A DNA stretch of 64,000 nt from Panax quinquefolius. Lineage: Eukaryota; Streptophyta; Magnoliopsida; Apiales; Araliaceae. Positions 35,041 to 45,726 of this stretch are shown here, piece after piece. The stretch is from assembly GCA_020205615.1 (NCBI GenBank), contig CM035153.1, positions 78,592,040 to 78,656,039 on the forward strand, read 5' to 3'. The notes below the pieces were generated by a model, which was not told the DNA's origin, ran no database searches, and saw nothing but the letters and a program-made list of their open reading frames with translations. The translations under genes were made by a program, and so were the position numbers. How positions within the stretch are numbered: the stretch's first letter is position 1; each line of letters opens with the position of its first letter.

Positions 35041-35050
35041 CTATATATAG
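35041..35050 (-). promoter_or_regulatory. TATA box of gypsy A 5' LTR
   Basis: CTATATATAG, identical in the left LTR near 18746. It is followed in element sense by a transcribed-looking stretch and preceded 190-800 bases upstream by the telobox block. Confidence 0.6.
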
Positions 35051-35237
35051 AAGTCCAAGATGCATGAATTGGCTGAGCTAGAGGCTGATATTTGTCAATT
35101 TAAGTCACATGGAGTAGTTGCATTAGGTCACCAACTCCCATCTAATGTCAAAACCTACATGCTAGCTTCTTTAATGCACAAAAGGGCAATATGGTCAATT
35201 AAATTATAATTTTAATGGCATAAATGTAAACTTAGCA

Positions 35238-35830
35238 AACCCTTAGGGTTTGACCCTTAGGGTTTAACCCTTAGGGTTTAGCACAAAGCATTTGTAATAT
35301 CTAGCAATTAGGGTTTGTACAAAATAAAAAATAAAAATAAAAATTTTTGTTTCTAAAATTTGTAATTAGGGTTTTCATAATTAGGTTAGTTTTCTAATTA
35401 GTTTTTACAGGAACATTAGGGTTTAATATCACTAATTATAATTAACCTTGCTAATTTAGCAATTAGGGTTTATAATTTTGGTAATTAGGGTTACCAAATC
35501 ACGATTTAGGTTTTTAATTCAAACATTAGGGTTTCTAGAAATTAATATATCTAAATGTTAATTAGCGTTGACCTAATTAAACATAAAATCATATATATAC
35601 GATTATATAATAGTCTTAAACTCACAATTGAGTTTTAATTTAGGGTTTCCCACAGTAAAACTAGGGTTTTCAAATATTGCACCATAATTATCCAATCATT
35701 GTCAGTTCACATATATAAAGTACATATTTATATCACTGAAAAATCAAAATATAATCAATATTATATTATTATTATGTCACCTTGATCGAAATCCAAAATT
35801 AGGGTTTGGATTCCATATCCGATTTATATT
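35238..35830 (-). promoter_or_regulatory. Telobox-like array in gypsy A LTR, right copy
   Basis: Three CCCTTAGGGTTT units in tandem at 35238-35280, then about nine more TTAGGGTTT-type motifs up to 35810. In element sense these are AAACCCTAA, the telobox. Confidence 0.8.
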
Positions 35831-36207
35831 CGCCATACTTAGCAATATTAATTAAGTTAAATAATTAACTTAATTAATCTATATAAATTCTTATAATAAA
35901 ATAATTATTATAATAATTCTAAAATCATTTCATATATTATTTAAATAATATATAATTATATTTTATGGAAAATAATTAATAAAACATTTCTACTATAAAA
36001 TTAATTATTAATAGAATATAATTTATAATGTTTAATAATTCTAAAATAAAATCATTTGCAATTATTCATGTAATAAATATATTTTATATTCATCACATAA
36101 ATACATACATATTATCTTGGCACATATTTCCCCATATTTATTTTAATAAAAAAAAATTATACGCAAAATTTATGATTTATTTATATAGAAAATATCGGGT
36201 TATTACA

Positions 36208-37226
36208 GTCAATAAGATGACCTAAGAACTATACCCTTTCTAGAAAAAATTCACACTTAGTGAACTTTGCATATAACTTCTCATTTCTTAGTGTTTCCAA
36301 TACTATTCTCAAGTGTTCAACATGATCTTTTGGCGTCTTAGAATAGACTAGACTATCATCGATAAACACCACAACGAACAAGTCCAAATATTGTTTGAAC
36401 ACTCTGTTCATCATATCCATAACTAAAGCTGGTGCATTAGTAAACCTAAATGACATTACCAGAAACTCGTAATGACCATAACGAGTCCTGAACGTCGTCT
36501 TTGGTACATCCTCCTTCCTAACCTTCAACTAAAGATACCTTATCCTCAATTATATTTTAGAAAAATACTTTTCCCCTTTCAAATGATCAAAGAGATCATC
36601 GATCCTGGGCAATGGGTATTTATTCTTTATTGTTAACTTGTTTAACACTCTGTAGTCCATACAAAGTCTTAACGATCCATCCTTTTTCTTTACAAACAGT
36701 ACTGGTGCTCCCCACGGTGAAACACTCGGTTGTATATACTTTTCTGTCCAACAGTTCTTGTAACTGTACCATCAACTCCTTTATCTCCACTGACGTTATA
36801 CGATACGGTGCCCTAGAAACTGGTGCCGCTCCTGGCACAATGTCTATTACAAACTTGGTCTCCCTATTCGGTGGAAGACCCGACAATTCACTCAGAAATA
36901 CATCCGTGAATTGTTTAACTATAGGTATTTGTTCCATGGTTGCTACCACTCTCTGGGTATCAACAACATGGCACAGATAACCTACACATCCCTTCCTCAA
37001 TAATTTCCTAGTTTGTGTCATGGTAAGACAACACGAACGCCCTGGCGATCTATTACCACAAAATATTACCTAAGGTTATCTCAACGTTCTAATGTTCACA
37101 CATTTCTTCTGACAATCTATAATTTCCCCATGGTTAAACAACCAATCCATTCCGAGAATTACATCAAATTCACCTAACTTTATCGTTATCAAATCTACCG
37201 ATAATTTACAACCCCGTATGTCTACG
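36208..37226 (-). pseudogene. Gypsy B fragment: protease and reverse transcriptase
   Basis: The protease end lies at 37226-37100 with RGCKLSVDLI and VILGMDWLFNH. The linker and RT start follow ([33 protein letters not shown]; 37021-36620). After a frameshift the RT core (36528-36229) has [20 protein letters not shown] and the intact catalytic [10 protein letters not shown]. It reads on across the gypsy A insertion into 4877. Gag and 5' LTR are missing: at 37226 the sequence changes abruptly to LTR material. Confidence 0.85.
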
Positions 37227-37735
37227 CAATAACTTATTCAATATATACGACATACCATCATTCATACATACTCGTATAATACTTCATATCATACTCGTAT
37301 TCATTACCTCGTACAATACCTACGTATTATACGATCATCACTTTAGCTCCTTAACGCTTTATTTTCCCTAACGTTCTCAAATTAAGTCCACAAGCAAAAA
37401 ATTATGTTTTCCATACTTGAATTATTATTACATAATCCGTCTTACCTCGATATTCTATCGTTACATATTTCTCAAAAGTTCAAAAATAATTCCCGAGCAA
37501 AAATCGATGAATAGTGTTTTTTGGAAAATTTCTCGAAAAACTGTTATTTTCATCTTGGAAATTCAAACACTTTAATTCCTTCACATAGTCAAAATACTAC
37601 GACGTTCTGATGTTTCTAGGTTATATAATGACATTAATCTTACTAACACATAGTAATAATAATTATTATAATTTTATTCATTATTTAATTAAATAAAATT
37701 ATTTTACAATGGATCCAAATTTCTCGGTCGTTACA
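37226..37735 (-). repeat. LTR terminal segment, copy 1
   Basis: About 510 bases matching 43329-43838, with roughly 85 percent identity by eye. In element sense it begins TGTAACGACCGAG. The other side is cut against gypsy B protease sequence. Confidence 0.75.
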
Positions 37736-38452
37736 ACTTGTCCAGAATAAAAATAGACAAGGGTTAGAACACTTGCCTTTAGTGTCTTCTACAGATTCAC
37801 TACTTTTCCTTTTGAGTCTTCAAGGTCTCTTCAATACATAACCATGTAACATATATACCACATAAGGTCATAGTTAGACATGTATGATATCTAAATTATC
37901 TTACCCTTCTTCTCAATCTAATCGTTCATTAGATTTGTTAACATTGGTTACGATTTATCGTATTGTTTTACATTCACGTTCAAGTAATCTTTCTTCAACA
38001 TTTAGTTATAATTCTCAACGTTATAATGATCATTGAGGATGCTTACTTTAGGTTTATTAATGTATTAATTCAACATTAATCAACCAACTTTCTTCTTATC
38101 TATATAAGCCTTCTTTATTATGCCTTGTCTAGTGCTGGAGTTGTGGCGCCAGCTTCCCTTTATAAGTCTCGCACTGCGGCGCAAGTCTCCAGTAACTAAT
38201 AGCTGGACCTAGCGCTACGGCTCCATCCTCAGTACAATCGGCCACGCTGTGGTGCCATTCTCAAGTAGGTATTGGGCGCATTTCGGTCTTTAACGCCACC
38301 TTTTATGCTTGGTCAGCTGCGCTGCTGGCCTTGACTCTGTGCACCAGATAGTCTTGACAGTTTGTTTACTTAACGAACTTCCCGAACTCATAATTTGTTG
38401 ATTTTAAGTCCGAATTGACTCGTTCAAAAGCCAATAGCTCACAAATCACATG
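37736..38452 (-). repeat. Probable LTR sequence (R/U5 side), with a GC-rich island
   Basis: No ORF. It appears to continue the LTR that starts at 43838, once solo LTR D1 is removed. A relatively GC-rich patch (38130-38350) repeats gcgccgcagtgcg-like words. The exact LTR end could not be fixed. Confidence 0.45.
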
Positions 38453-39287
38453 TGTGAGACCCCAAATTTTACGAATAATGATATAATTTTCTCGAAATAT
38501 TTTTTTCAAAATTATGGTGTGGATTTGAGATAATGTTATAGTTGTGAGTAATATTTATAAATTTTGAAAAGTATGGAAGTTGTTGTATAATATTCGATTG
38601 GTCGGAGAATATTTGTTTTAACAGGGAATATTCGTACGATGGCACAATCATTGGTGGACCCCACAACAGAAGTATTGTCGTAGTTAGAAAATGACATAAT
38701 TATCATTTTATAAAAATAACGGCGATAGTTTTACCGTTAAAACAATTGAACTACCCGGTAGTAAAAGAAAAGTAATACACGTGGTTACATAGTAGCACAC
38801 GGTATTGGTTATTGATGCTTACGTTAGAAGTCACTCAATTACTGCATCATATCTCTCATATTATTGATTCAATTATTGTCATAGTATTATCTGTATCTTA
38901 TGTTATTAAATCAATAATTGAGACGACAAAGTTATTCATATTATTAAATTGTAATATTTAAAATGTCTAGAAGTTCTATCAAGGAGAGGTTTGGTCATCT
39001 AATTGCACGCCAATAAGGAGAAATCCTTATCAAAAAACCCCCTCTTTCCTGGGAATGACCTGGTTGTTAAATATTGTGAGTAATAATATTAATGATGAAT
39101 AAGTCCGTGTTGATTAAAGATGAAGTTGATAGTTCCATTGTGTTGGAATTATTAGTATTAGTGGAAATCGACATTTATTTTGGTATTAATTGATGTCTGG
39201 AAATTATACTGACCAGCCGGGTAATTAATCGGATAAATGAGCAATTAATTGCTATTAATTTAGATGATTATAACTATTTGTTCACAT

Positions 39288-39516
39288 ATGTGTACTATTG
39301 ATTCACATTCTTGGTACTATTAGGGGAGTTGGTGCAAGATTGATAATACTTGCATAACTAAGTTAAAAATGGTGGTATAAATGGAGGTAATATACTGTAA
39401 TTCGTATTTTCACATGTCTAGAACTATTGAGTCACATGATTTACTATTGATTCATATTATTTACTATTAGGGGAGGTGGTGCAAGTTTGATAATACTTGC
39501 AGGACTAAATTAAAAA
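39288..39516 (+). repeat. Duplicated 147 bp block upstream of the D1 TATA box
   Basis: Two copies of the words ACTATTAGGGGAG, TGGTGCAAG and TTGATAATACTTGCA, 147 bases apart, about 75-280 bases before the TATA box. D2 keeps both copies (50770-51010). Confidence 0.8.
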
Positions 39517-39590
39517 TAAAGGAAAAGAGGAAGGTATTATATTGTAATATTCTGAGCCCCAAAATGTGCAATTATTGAAACTATATTTTC

Positions 39591-39600
39591 CTATAAATAG
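39591..39600 (+). promoter_or_regulatory. TATA box of solo LTR D1
   Basis: CTATAAATAG followed about 30 bases later by a pyrimidine/CA-rich start-like region. In D2 this segment is deleted. Confidence 0.6.
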
Positions 39601-39754
39601 AAGCTCATTTCTTCATTATTCTCACCAATTCACTCAAGCTATAGATCAATTATTATAGAGAGAAAGAAGAAGAGAAGTCTGCTACCTATTCCAGTATTCA
39701 GTTTTTTTCTAAGGTAAGGGGTATTATTTCTTCCGTGTTCTTGAAGAGAGCTAT

Positions 39755-40165
39755 TGTTATTCCATCCCTTATTATTCTGTTAGAATAACCTGTATACGTG
39801 GACTACCGTATACATGGTTGAAATTCTTCTGTTATTCCATTATTTATTATTATGTTGGAATAAACTGTCTATGCGAAGTACCGCATACATGGGGAAATTC
39901 TTCTATTATTCCATTCTTTATTATTCTATTGGAATATCCTATCTGTGCATTTACGCATGACCTAGTTCCATTATTTATTATTCTGTTGGAATAACTTGTC
40001 TGTGCGGTCTATCGCATGCCTGGTGAATTCTTTTGTTAGTCCATTATTTACTATTCTGTTAGAATAACCTGTCTGTGTGGACTACCACATGCATGGTGAA
40101 TGATCCTTCGTATCATTCCTTATTAAATTGTGGAAATGATTTGTTTACGTGGATTACCGCATGGC
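39755..40165 (+). repeat. Tandem repeat of about 74 bp in D1
   Basis: Five to six units built on TTATTCCATTATTTATTATTCTGTTGGAATAA-like words and GTCTGTGCGGACTACCGCATG. Internal palindromes are TTATTCCA/TGGAATAA and GCGG/CCGC. About three units remain in D2 (50480-50745). Confidence 0.85.
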
Positions 40166-41179
40166 GGGTTAAAATCCATTTGCAGTTTCGTAATTTTTCG
40201 GACATTCAAAAATTCTTGAAAAATTTAGGAGGATATTATGATAAGTTTTCTAACATCTCCAAGTGGAATCACTGAAAGAGGAGTTGTAGATTTGTGTATG
40301 GACTATTTTTAACAAAGCACGAAAAAGTGAAAAAAGAGAAAAAGCTACTGCCCAAAATTTTGTAAGGGTTGTTTCAGCCACTTAATTTGTGAGAAAAATT
40401 CCGGCATTTTGGGACATAGAAATATATGGTATAAAGTACCTCCTGTCAAAAAATGAGCTCCTTCCGACTTAAAATGAGTAAGTTATGACTATTTCAATAT
40501 TTAGGTTTTTTCGACGAAAAATGCTATAATCAAGTTTTATAACTCAGATGACCATGAAATTTAAACTGGAAGCTCACGTTAACATGTGTAAGATCCTCGC
40601 CAAGATTTGAGAATTTCGGAGTTAAACTTGAGGTAGCTAATTTCTTAAGGAATTAATTAGAAATTAAATTTTAAAAATACTTAAGGGAGTTTGAAAATTA
40701 TAAAAAATACTTGTTGTGTATGAAATATATGTATATATATTTGGACAAAGGATAGAAAAATAATAAGTTGATTTGGTAATTTTTCATGAAAATGGTTTAA
40801 TTACTGAACATATGAGTTAAATATGTTATGTGAAGTTGAAGAATTGGTAAATAGAATTTTAGGGCTTAAAAATCCTATATAAGGTATATGCAGATTTTGA
40901 TGAGGATTTGATCATTGGTGATGAAATCTTATGAGTATGGAATTTTGAATGATTAAATGCATTATTTGGTAAAGTGTAAACAATTAAAATAAATTATTTA
41001 TAAGTTTAAGAAATGATTAAAATATTGTTATAATATTAATGATATTAGATTATAAGATTATTAAGTGATTGATAACATTGGGATATTCTTGAACCTCGGA
41101 TAAATTATATTATAAATGTTTAATATTTATAATTTATCTCATTTGATTGATTCTTTATATCATTTTCATGATCCTCATG

Positions 41180-41640
41180 CTTATATTATGTTGAAAGTCA
41201 TCTGTGGCTTACGTGTATAGATGGACTTGGTATGATTATGACAAGGGTTTATTCGGTATAATAATGACCGTAATGTTACAAATGATGTGGTAAAAGTCAT
41301 CTTTGGCCCGTAGTGCATAAATGAACTTGGTTTGATTATGACCAGGGATTATTCGGTATAATCATGACCGTAATTAAAAACACGAATATCCTTGGCCCGT
41401 AGTACATGGATAATTCGTGGTCGTGATACTATTAAGTTGAGTCTCAGCATTATTATTTTTACAGTTGTATATCTTTGGCCCGTAGTGGAAAGATGGAATG
41501 TTGGTTATTAGTTTTTCAGTTGTATATCTTTGGCCTGTAGTGCAAAGATGAACTGTTGGTTATTGGTTTTACAGTTGTATATCTTTAGCATGTAGTGCAA
41601 AGTTGGACTATTGATTTACTTGATTATAAATATGAATTGT
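41180..41640 (+). repeat. Tandem hairpin repeat (ATCTTTGGCCCGTAGTGCAAAGAT) in D1
   Basis: Six or more units of about 57-110 bases share ATCTTTGGCCCGTAGTGCAA and then AGAT. TCTTTG pairs with CAAAGA in each. Counterparts in D2 are at 49540-49950. Confidence 0.85.
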
Positions 41641-42229
41641 GATTTAATTATAATCTGTGGTAGTTCAGGTGAAGATAGGGGATGAGAGTTCTCTTTGTCT
41701 TGGGTATAACAAAGAATTGTTGATGAGTATTATAGGAATGAAATATTAATGATGGACTTTTAATCTAGAAGAGATAGTAGACATTATGTTCTACTTGACT
41801 CTTCTAATGGATTGTTGATTCAGCTGCTATTATAGTTGAAAACTTTTATCATCTACCATATGTTCTAAATCTCTAATTTATTGACGAAAGCTATTTATAA
41901 TTTAATTATCTTTAGTCATGATACTCTTTACTGGGCAAGTTGTGCTCACCCTTCTATTCTCATGTTACCCTTGCTCGACCCATGTATGAAGGTTTCCTTG
42001 AGTATTTTCCCAAGATTTTAACTTTTAAAATAGGTATTGACTGTACCTATATGTAAGGTACCATTGTCAGGTGTTGTGGTCAAGGCACCACGAGAGTTAT
42101 ATACATTTGTATTAAAACTCACAGTTTAACTGTGGTCGTATTCTGCACGACTGTTCAAAAGTTGTATAAATGGAGTTGTCAGTAGTGCATTTTCTGGCGA
42201 CTAACCTATTTTGGGGGCGTCACAACATG

Positions 42230-43328
42230 AACTAAGTGTTCATGTAAGAATTTCACATTTTTGAATCCGTTAACACAGAATTCACCGTTTAAGTCTGTTT
42301 TTATGAAAACGATAAATGTTCGTGAATGTTCATAGCTCTTTTCTTCATTCTAAGTTGGAATTTGACCATTGTCGAGTCCTCAACTCTAAAATTCAAACTT
42401 AGACTATTCTCAATCAAAAACCAACGTTTTCGAGTTCAATGTTAACTTTTGACTTCTATTCCGAGAATTTCACGATTTCGACGATTATCGTCTAATCTCG
42501 TAAATTCCGCCATAACTTCATTACTTCAGATTTTTACACCGTTCCAAATGAATTCATTCCATTATCACAACATGCATTATCTAAGCCTACAAATGATGGT
42601 TTTAAACTTGTCCATCAATAACAATATTACAATTTTTCAATGACTTTCAATGGTTTATAACTTTTATGCTTATGATTTCAATTTCACATGGTTTATTAAG
42701 GTTTCATCCATTAATAACCATCCTTATCACTCCTTAACAAACATTCTCTACCACTACTCACTTCTCTAACAAATGAAGAGAGGGAGAATCATGGTTTAGG
42801 ATGCTTACCCTTGAAGTTCTTTAGATTAATACTCCTTCTTCCTTCTTGATATAGCAAAGTCAAGCTTTTACTTACTTTTCTCTCTTAATATATAAACTCT
42901 AAGTTGTTAGTGAAAATTAAACAAGCTAAATAATCTAGCAAGTCTTTTTTATATATAGAATTTCCAAAATGAAGGCATAATAGTCATTTAGGCCATCCCA
43001 CCTCCACAACTCCACCTCATTACTATTCATCCTTGGTCACCAAGTAAAACCACTTTACTTGGTCTCCATGATGGTTTCCATGTGATCCATTGGGCCCACA
43101 TAGGTCGCCCCATGGGGTTTTCTTACCTGTTTACCCATCGGTTTGATCCACGAATCTGGTTCTTAATTTGGGCTTAAGTTTAACTAACTTTTACTTAACC
43201 TTTGGGCTGACATTATCAAACATTGGGCTTTAACATTAATTCACTTGGACTTGTACAACTCTTACACAAATCCTACAAGTTCAAAACACTTAGCTTAAAG
43301 CTTATAACGTATTGTCTACGTATTCCTC
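42230..43328 (-). repeat. Probable LTR sequence (U3/R side)
   Basis: No credible ORF. In element sense a TATATA-containing promoter-like stretch lies near 42950, followed by a CT-rich region. It is continuous with copy 2 of the terminal segment at 43329-43838. Confidence 0.5.
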
Positions 43329-43838
43329 TCGTATGCTAACTCATATACTCATTCATCGTATATGACATACCATCATTCATACATACTCATATAATATCTC
43401 GTATCATACTCGTATTCATTACCTCGTACAATACTTACACATCATATGATCATCATTTCCTCATTAACGCTTTACTTTCCCTAACGTTCTCGAATTTAGT
43501 ACGCATGCGAAAAACTGTATTTGTCATACTTGAATTATTATTACATAATTCATCCTTCCTTGTTATTCTATCATTACATTTTTCTCGAAAGTTCAAAAAT
43601 AATTCCCGAGCAGATATCGATGAATAGTGTTTTTCAAAAAATTTCTTGGAAAACTTTTATTTTCATCTTGGAAATTCAAACATTTTAATTCTACCACGTA
43701 GCAAAAATACTACGACATTCCAACACTATTAGGTTATAGAATGACATTGATTTTGCTTACTCATTATAAAATTATTTTATTCATTATTTAATCCAATAAA
43801 AGTATTTTATAAATAATCTGATTTTCTCAGTCGTTACA
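43329..43838 (-). repeat. LTR terminal segment, copy 2
   Basis: Second copy of 37226-37735. Ends (plus) GTCGTTACA at 43838, i.e. TGTAACGACTGAG in element sense. The right flank is LTR F sequence. Confidence 0.75.
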
Positions 43839-44811
43839 GAATTTACCTCGTGCGTAAGCTATAAATTTACAACTCACGTTCACCTACACATAGTATTAGA
43901 ATCACAATATCTATTAGATATACTAACATACACTTTCCAAAATAAGATTCACTTTTAGTTAAACTTGTTACTTTAATACAAGTTTTACTTTACACCATAT
44001 GTATTTCAGAAATCTCGAGTGTTAACTTGACTACACTTAATCACTATTCATTGAGTACCTTAAACCCTAACATATCTCTTCAAAACTTACTAATCTTTTT
44101 ATAACTTTGAAATTACTAATTACATGAAATAATTCTATTTTAACCTCTTCATTACATGTTTGTCACATTAACATGTCCATAATCGCTTTCTCGATCAGTA
44201 GGTATGTAAAATTGCGCCATACATAAACCACTGTGAGACGATTCTTATTTGGTGCATGTAAGGCGAAACTACTGCAGTCTTTTTTTAATAAAGACTCTGT
44301 TTAGCCCAACTAACACAAATTTCACCAAAAAAATAGTAAATTTAACATATCCAATTGGCATAGAACTCTTATAAACATGATTCTTCACATATTCATCAAC
44401 TTAGAATAATTAAACAACACTACAACCAATTTAAATTCTTTAAATTCCTTGTTTTATACCAAAAACTCTATTTTTGACATCCTTCACAAAAATCATCATT
44501 GTGATCACAATTCTTGTCCAAATTAACTCATTCAAACTAAGTTCTCTTCGTTTCTTAACGAACTAGCATATACAAGGCTCAATTTCAAAATTAGTTTAAA
44601 ATTAACCATCAAATTTGGTACTTTCACAAGCCATATGTATAAACATTTACTAAAAATAGTTTTCTTTCTTTTTTAACGTAATTAGCATACTAATTCTTGT
44701 CTAAACACTAGTTTTAATCATCACAAATACATTCAATCACAAGTAATCAGTTGTATAACAACACTTCAAGAAAATTGAATCCACAGAACTTAGAAATTTA
44801 TGTCGTAAAAC

Positions 44812-44848
<37 letters not shown>

Positions 44849-45617
44849 GTTAAGGTTGTGAAAAATACCTTCTATTGCTTTGAATATTCCCTGATAACCA
44901 TAAAGAATTTCTTAGAACACAGAAATCTCTCAAGTCTCTCTCAAACTATCAATTTCTCTTTGTATTTTCTTCCTTTTTTCTTCATAGGCTTAGCAACTAA
45001 CACTTATGCGTAAGAAAAAGAACTAATGACCTAGCCATTTATAATGATACTTAAAATAACAATTACAAAAATGTAAATGTATATTAGTTATAAATATATT
45101 TTATTTATTACTTTGACTTATTTTATTTATTATAATTCAAATTTAAAATTTAAAAGCCATAAAGGCTATGTTTGGCAAAAATACTTTTAAAAAAAGACTT
45201 AAAATAATTAAGCCTTGTTAGGTTAAATCAATTTAAAACTACTTTAATTTATTTTAATAATTTCTTTATACTATAATTTATAGTCTCATATTATTTATTT
45301 GGATCTCCATATCCAACATTAGTTAAATAAACTAAGTACAACATACTAAATAAATTTTCACTTAATCCAAATATCACAAAATTATAATCTCATTATAATT
45401 TTAGTTAATAATTAACATGCCATTTTAAATTATTAAATTAAAAGCAACAATATTGCATTTCATGTTATCTTTAATAACTCTCTAACTATTAAATTAAATT
45501 AGAGTATTATCTAATAAATTTAATTCTCAATTATCTCTGAACAACAAATACATCAATAAAATATTTATTCAAATTAATAAATATTTTAAATTATAAATAA
45601 AATCTTGGATTATTACA
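43839..45617 (-). repeat. 3' LTR of gypsy F, truncated
   Basis: In element sense it starts TGTAATAATCCAAG at 45617, directly after a polypurine tract. Its far end is cut at 43838 by other LTR sequence. No second copy is present, because F lacks its 5' end. A (TA)n tract lies at about 44815-44847. Confidence 0.75.
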
Positions 45618-45715
45618 TCATTCCCTCCTTACAAGGATTTTGTCCCCAAAATCACAACTCAAACAACTCATTCGTCACATTCTTCCCTCCTTACAAAGAT
45701 TATGACCCCATAATC
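45618..45715 (-). promoter_or_regulatory. Polypurine tract and hairpin of gypsy F, duplicated
   Basis: The polypurine tract (plus ttccctccttacaa) lies at 45618-45634 with the hairpin GATTTTG-TCCC-CAAAATC at 45636-45653. The same pair recurs 63 bases away: tract at 45682-45697, hairpin GATTATG-ACCC-CATAATC at 45698-45715. The second stem carries a compensating T-A to A-T change. Confidence 0.85.
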
Positions 45716-45726
45716 GAAGACACAGA

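Larger units (their letters stand above)
4878..36207 (-). mobile_element. Gypsy A: gag-only LTR retrotransposon with two nested insertions
   Basis: Flanked by GTCAA on both sides. LTRs of about 4.83 kb lie at 4878-19892 (split by the CACTA element) and 31372-36207. In element sense: 5' LTR, primer site, leader, zinc-knuckle ORF, Gag, hairpin, polypurine tract, 3' LTR. Without the CACTA and copia insertions the element is about 12.2 kb, with only about 2.55 kb between the LTRs. No protease, RT, RNase H or integrase was found. This fits the class of non-autonomous gag-only elements (TR-GAG) known in plants. Gag and LTR style point to a chromovirus relative as the likely helper, by inference. 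Confidence 0.88.
31372..36207 (-). repeat. 5' LTR of gypsy A
   Basis: Complete 4836 bp LTR. Plus strand TGTAAAGCCCCC to GGGTTATTACA, followed by the GTCAA duplication. It contains the same AT-rich tandem repeat (32730-33830), TATA-like motif (35041-35050) and telobox block as the other copy. Small ORFs inside (31970-32185 plus; 34039-33833 minus) recur in the left LTR. Confidence 0.95.
38453..42224 (+). repeat. Solo LTR D1 (3.77 kb) with target duplication ACATG
   Basis: Begins TGTGAGACCCC, ends GGGGGCGTCACA, and is flanked by ACATG at 38448-38452 and 42225-42229. No internal retrotransposon sequence is present, so it is a solo LTR, usually left by LTR-LTR recombination. A TATA box (CTATAAATAG) is at 39591-39600. 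Inside lie a duplicated U3 block and two tandem arrays. Similar to D2 (inverted) and, more distantly, to the LTR starting at 63073. Confidence 0.92.

Noticed and set aside
35238..35290. Interstitial telomere or old chromosome end
   Set aside because: The units are TTAGGGTTT words spaced through an LTR and present in both LTRs, not a continuous TTTAGGG array.
41180..41640. CRISPR-like array
   Set aside because: Repeats are degenerate, spacers are themselves similar, and the sequence is a plant LTR.
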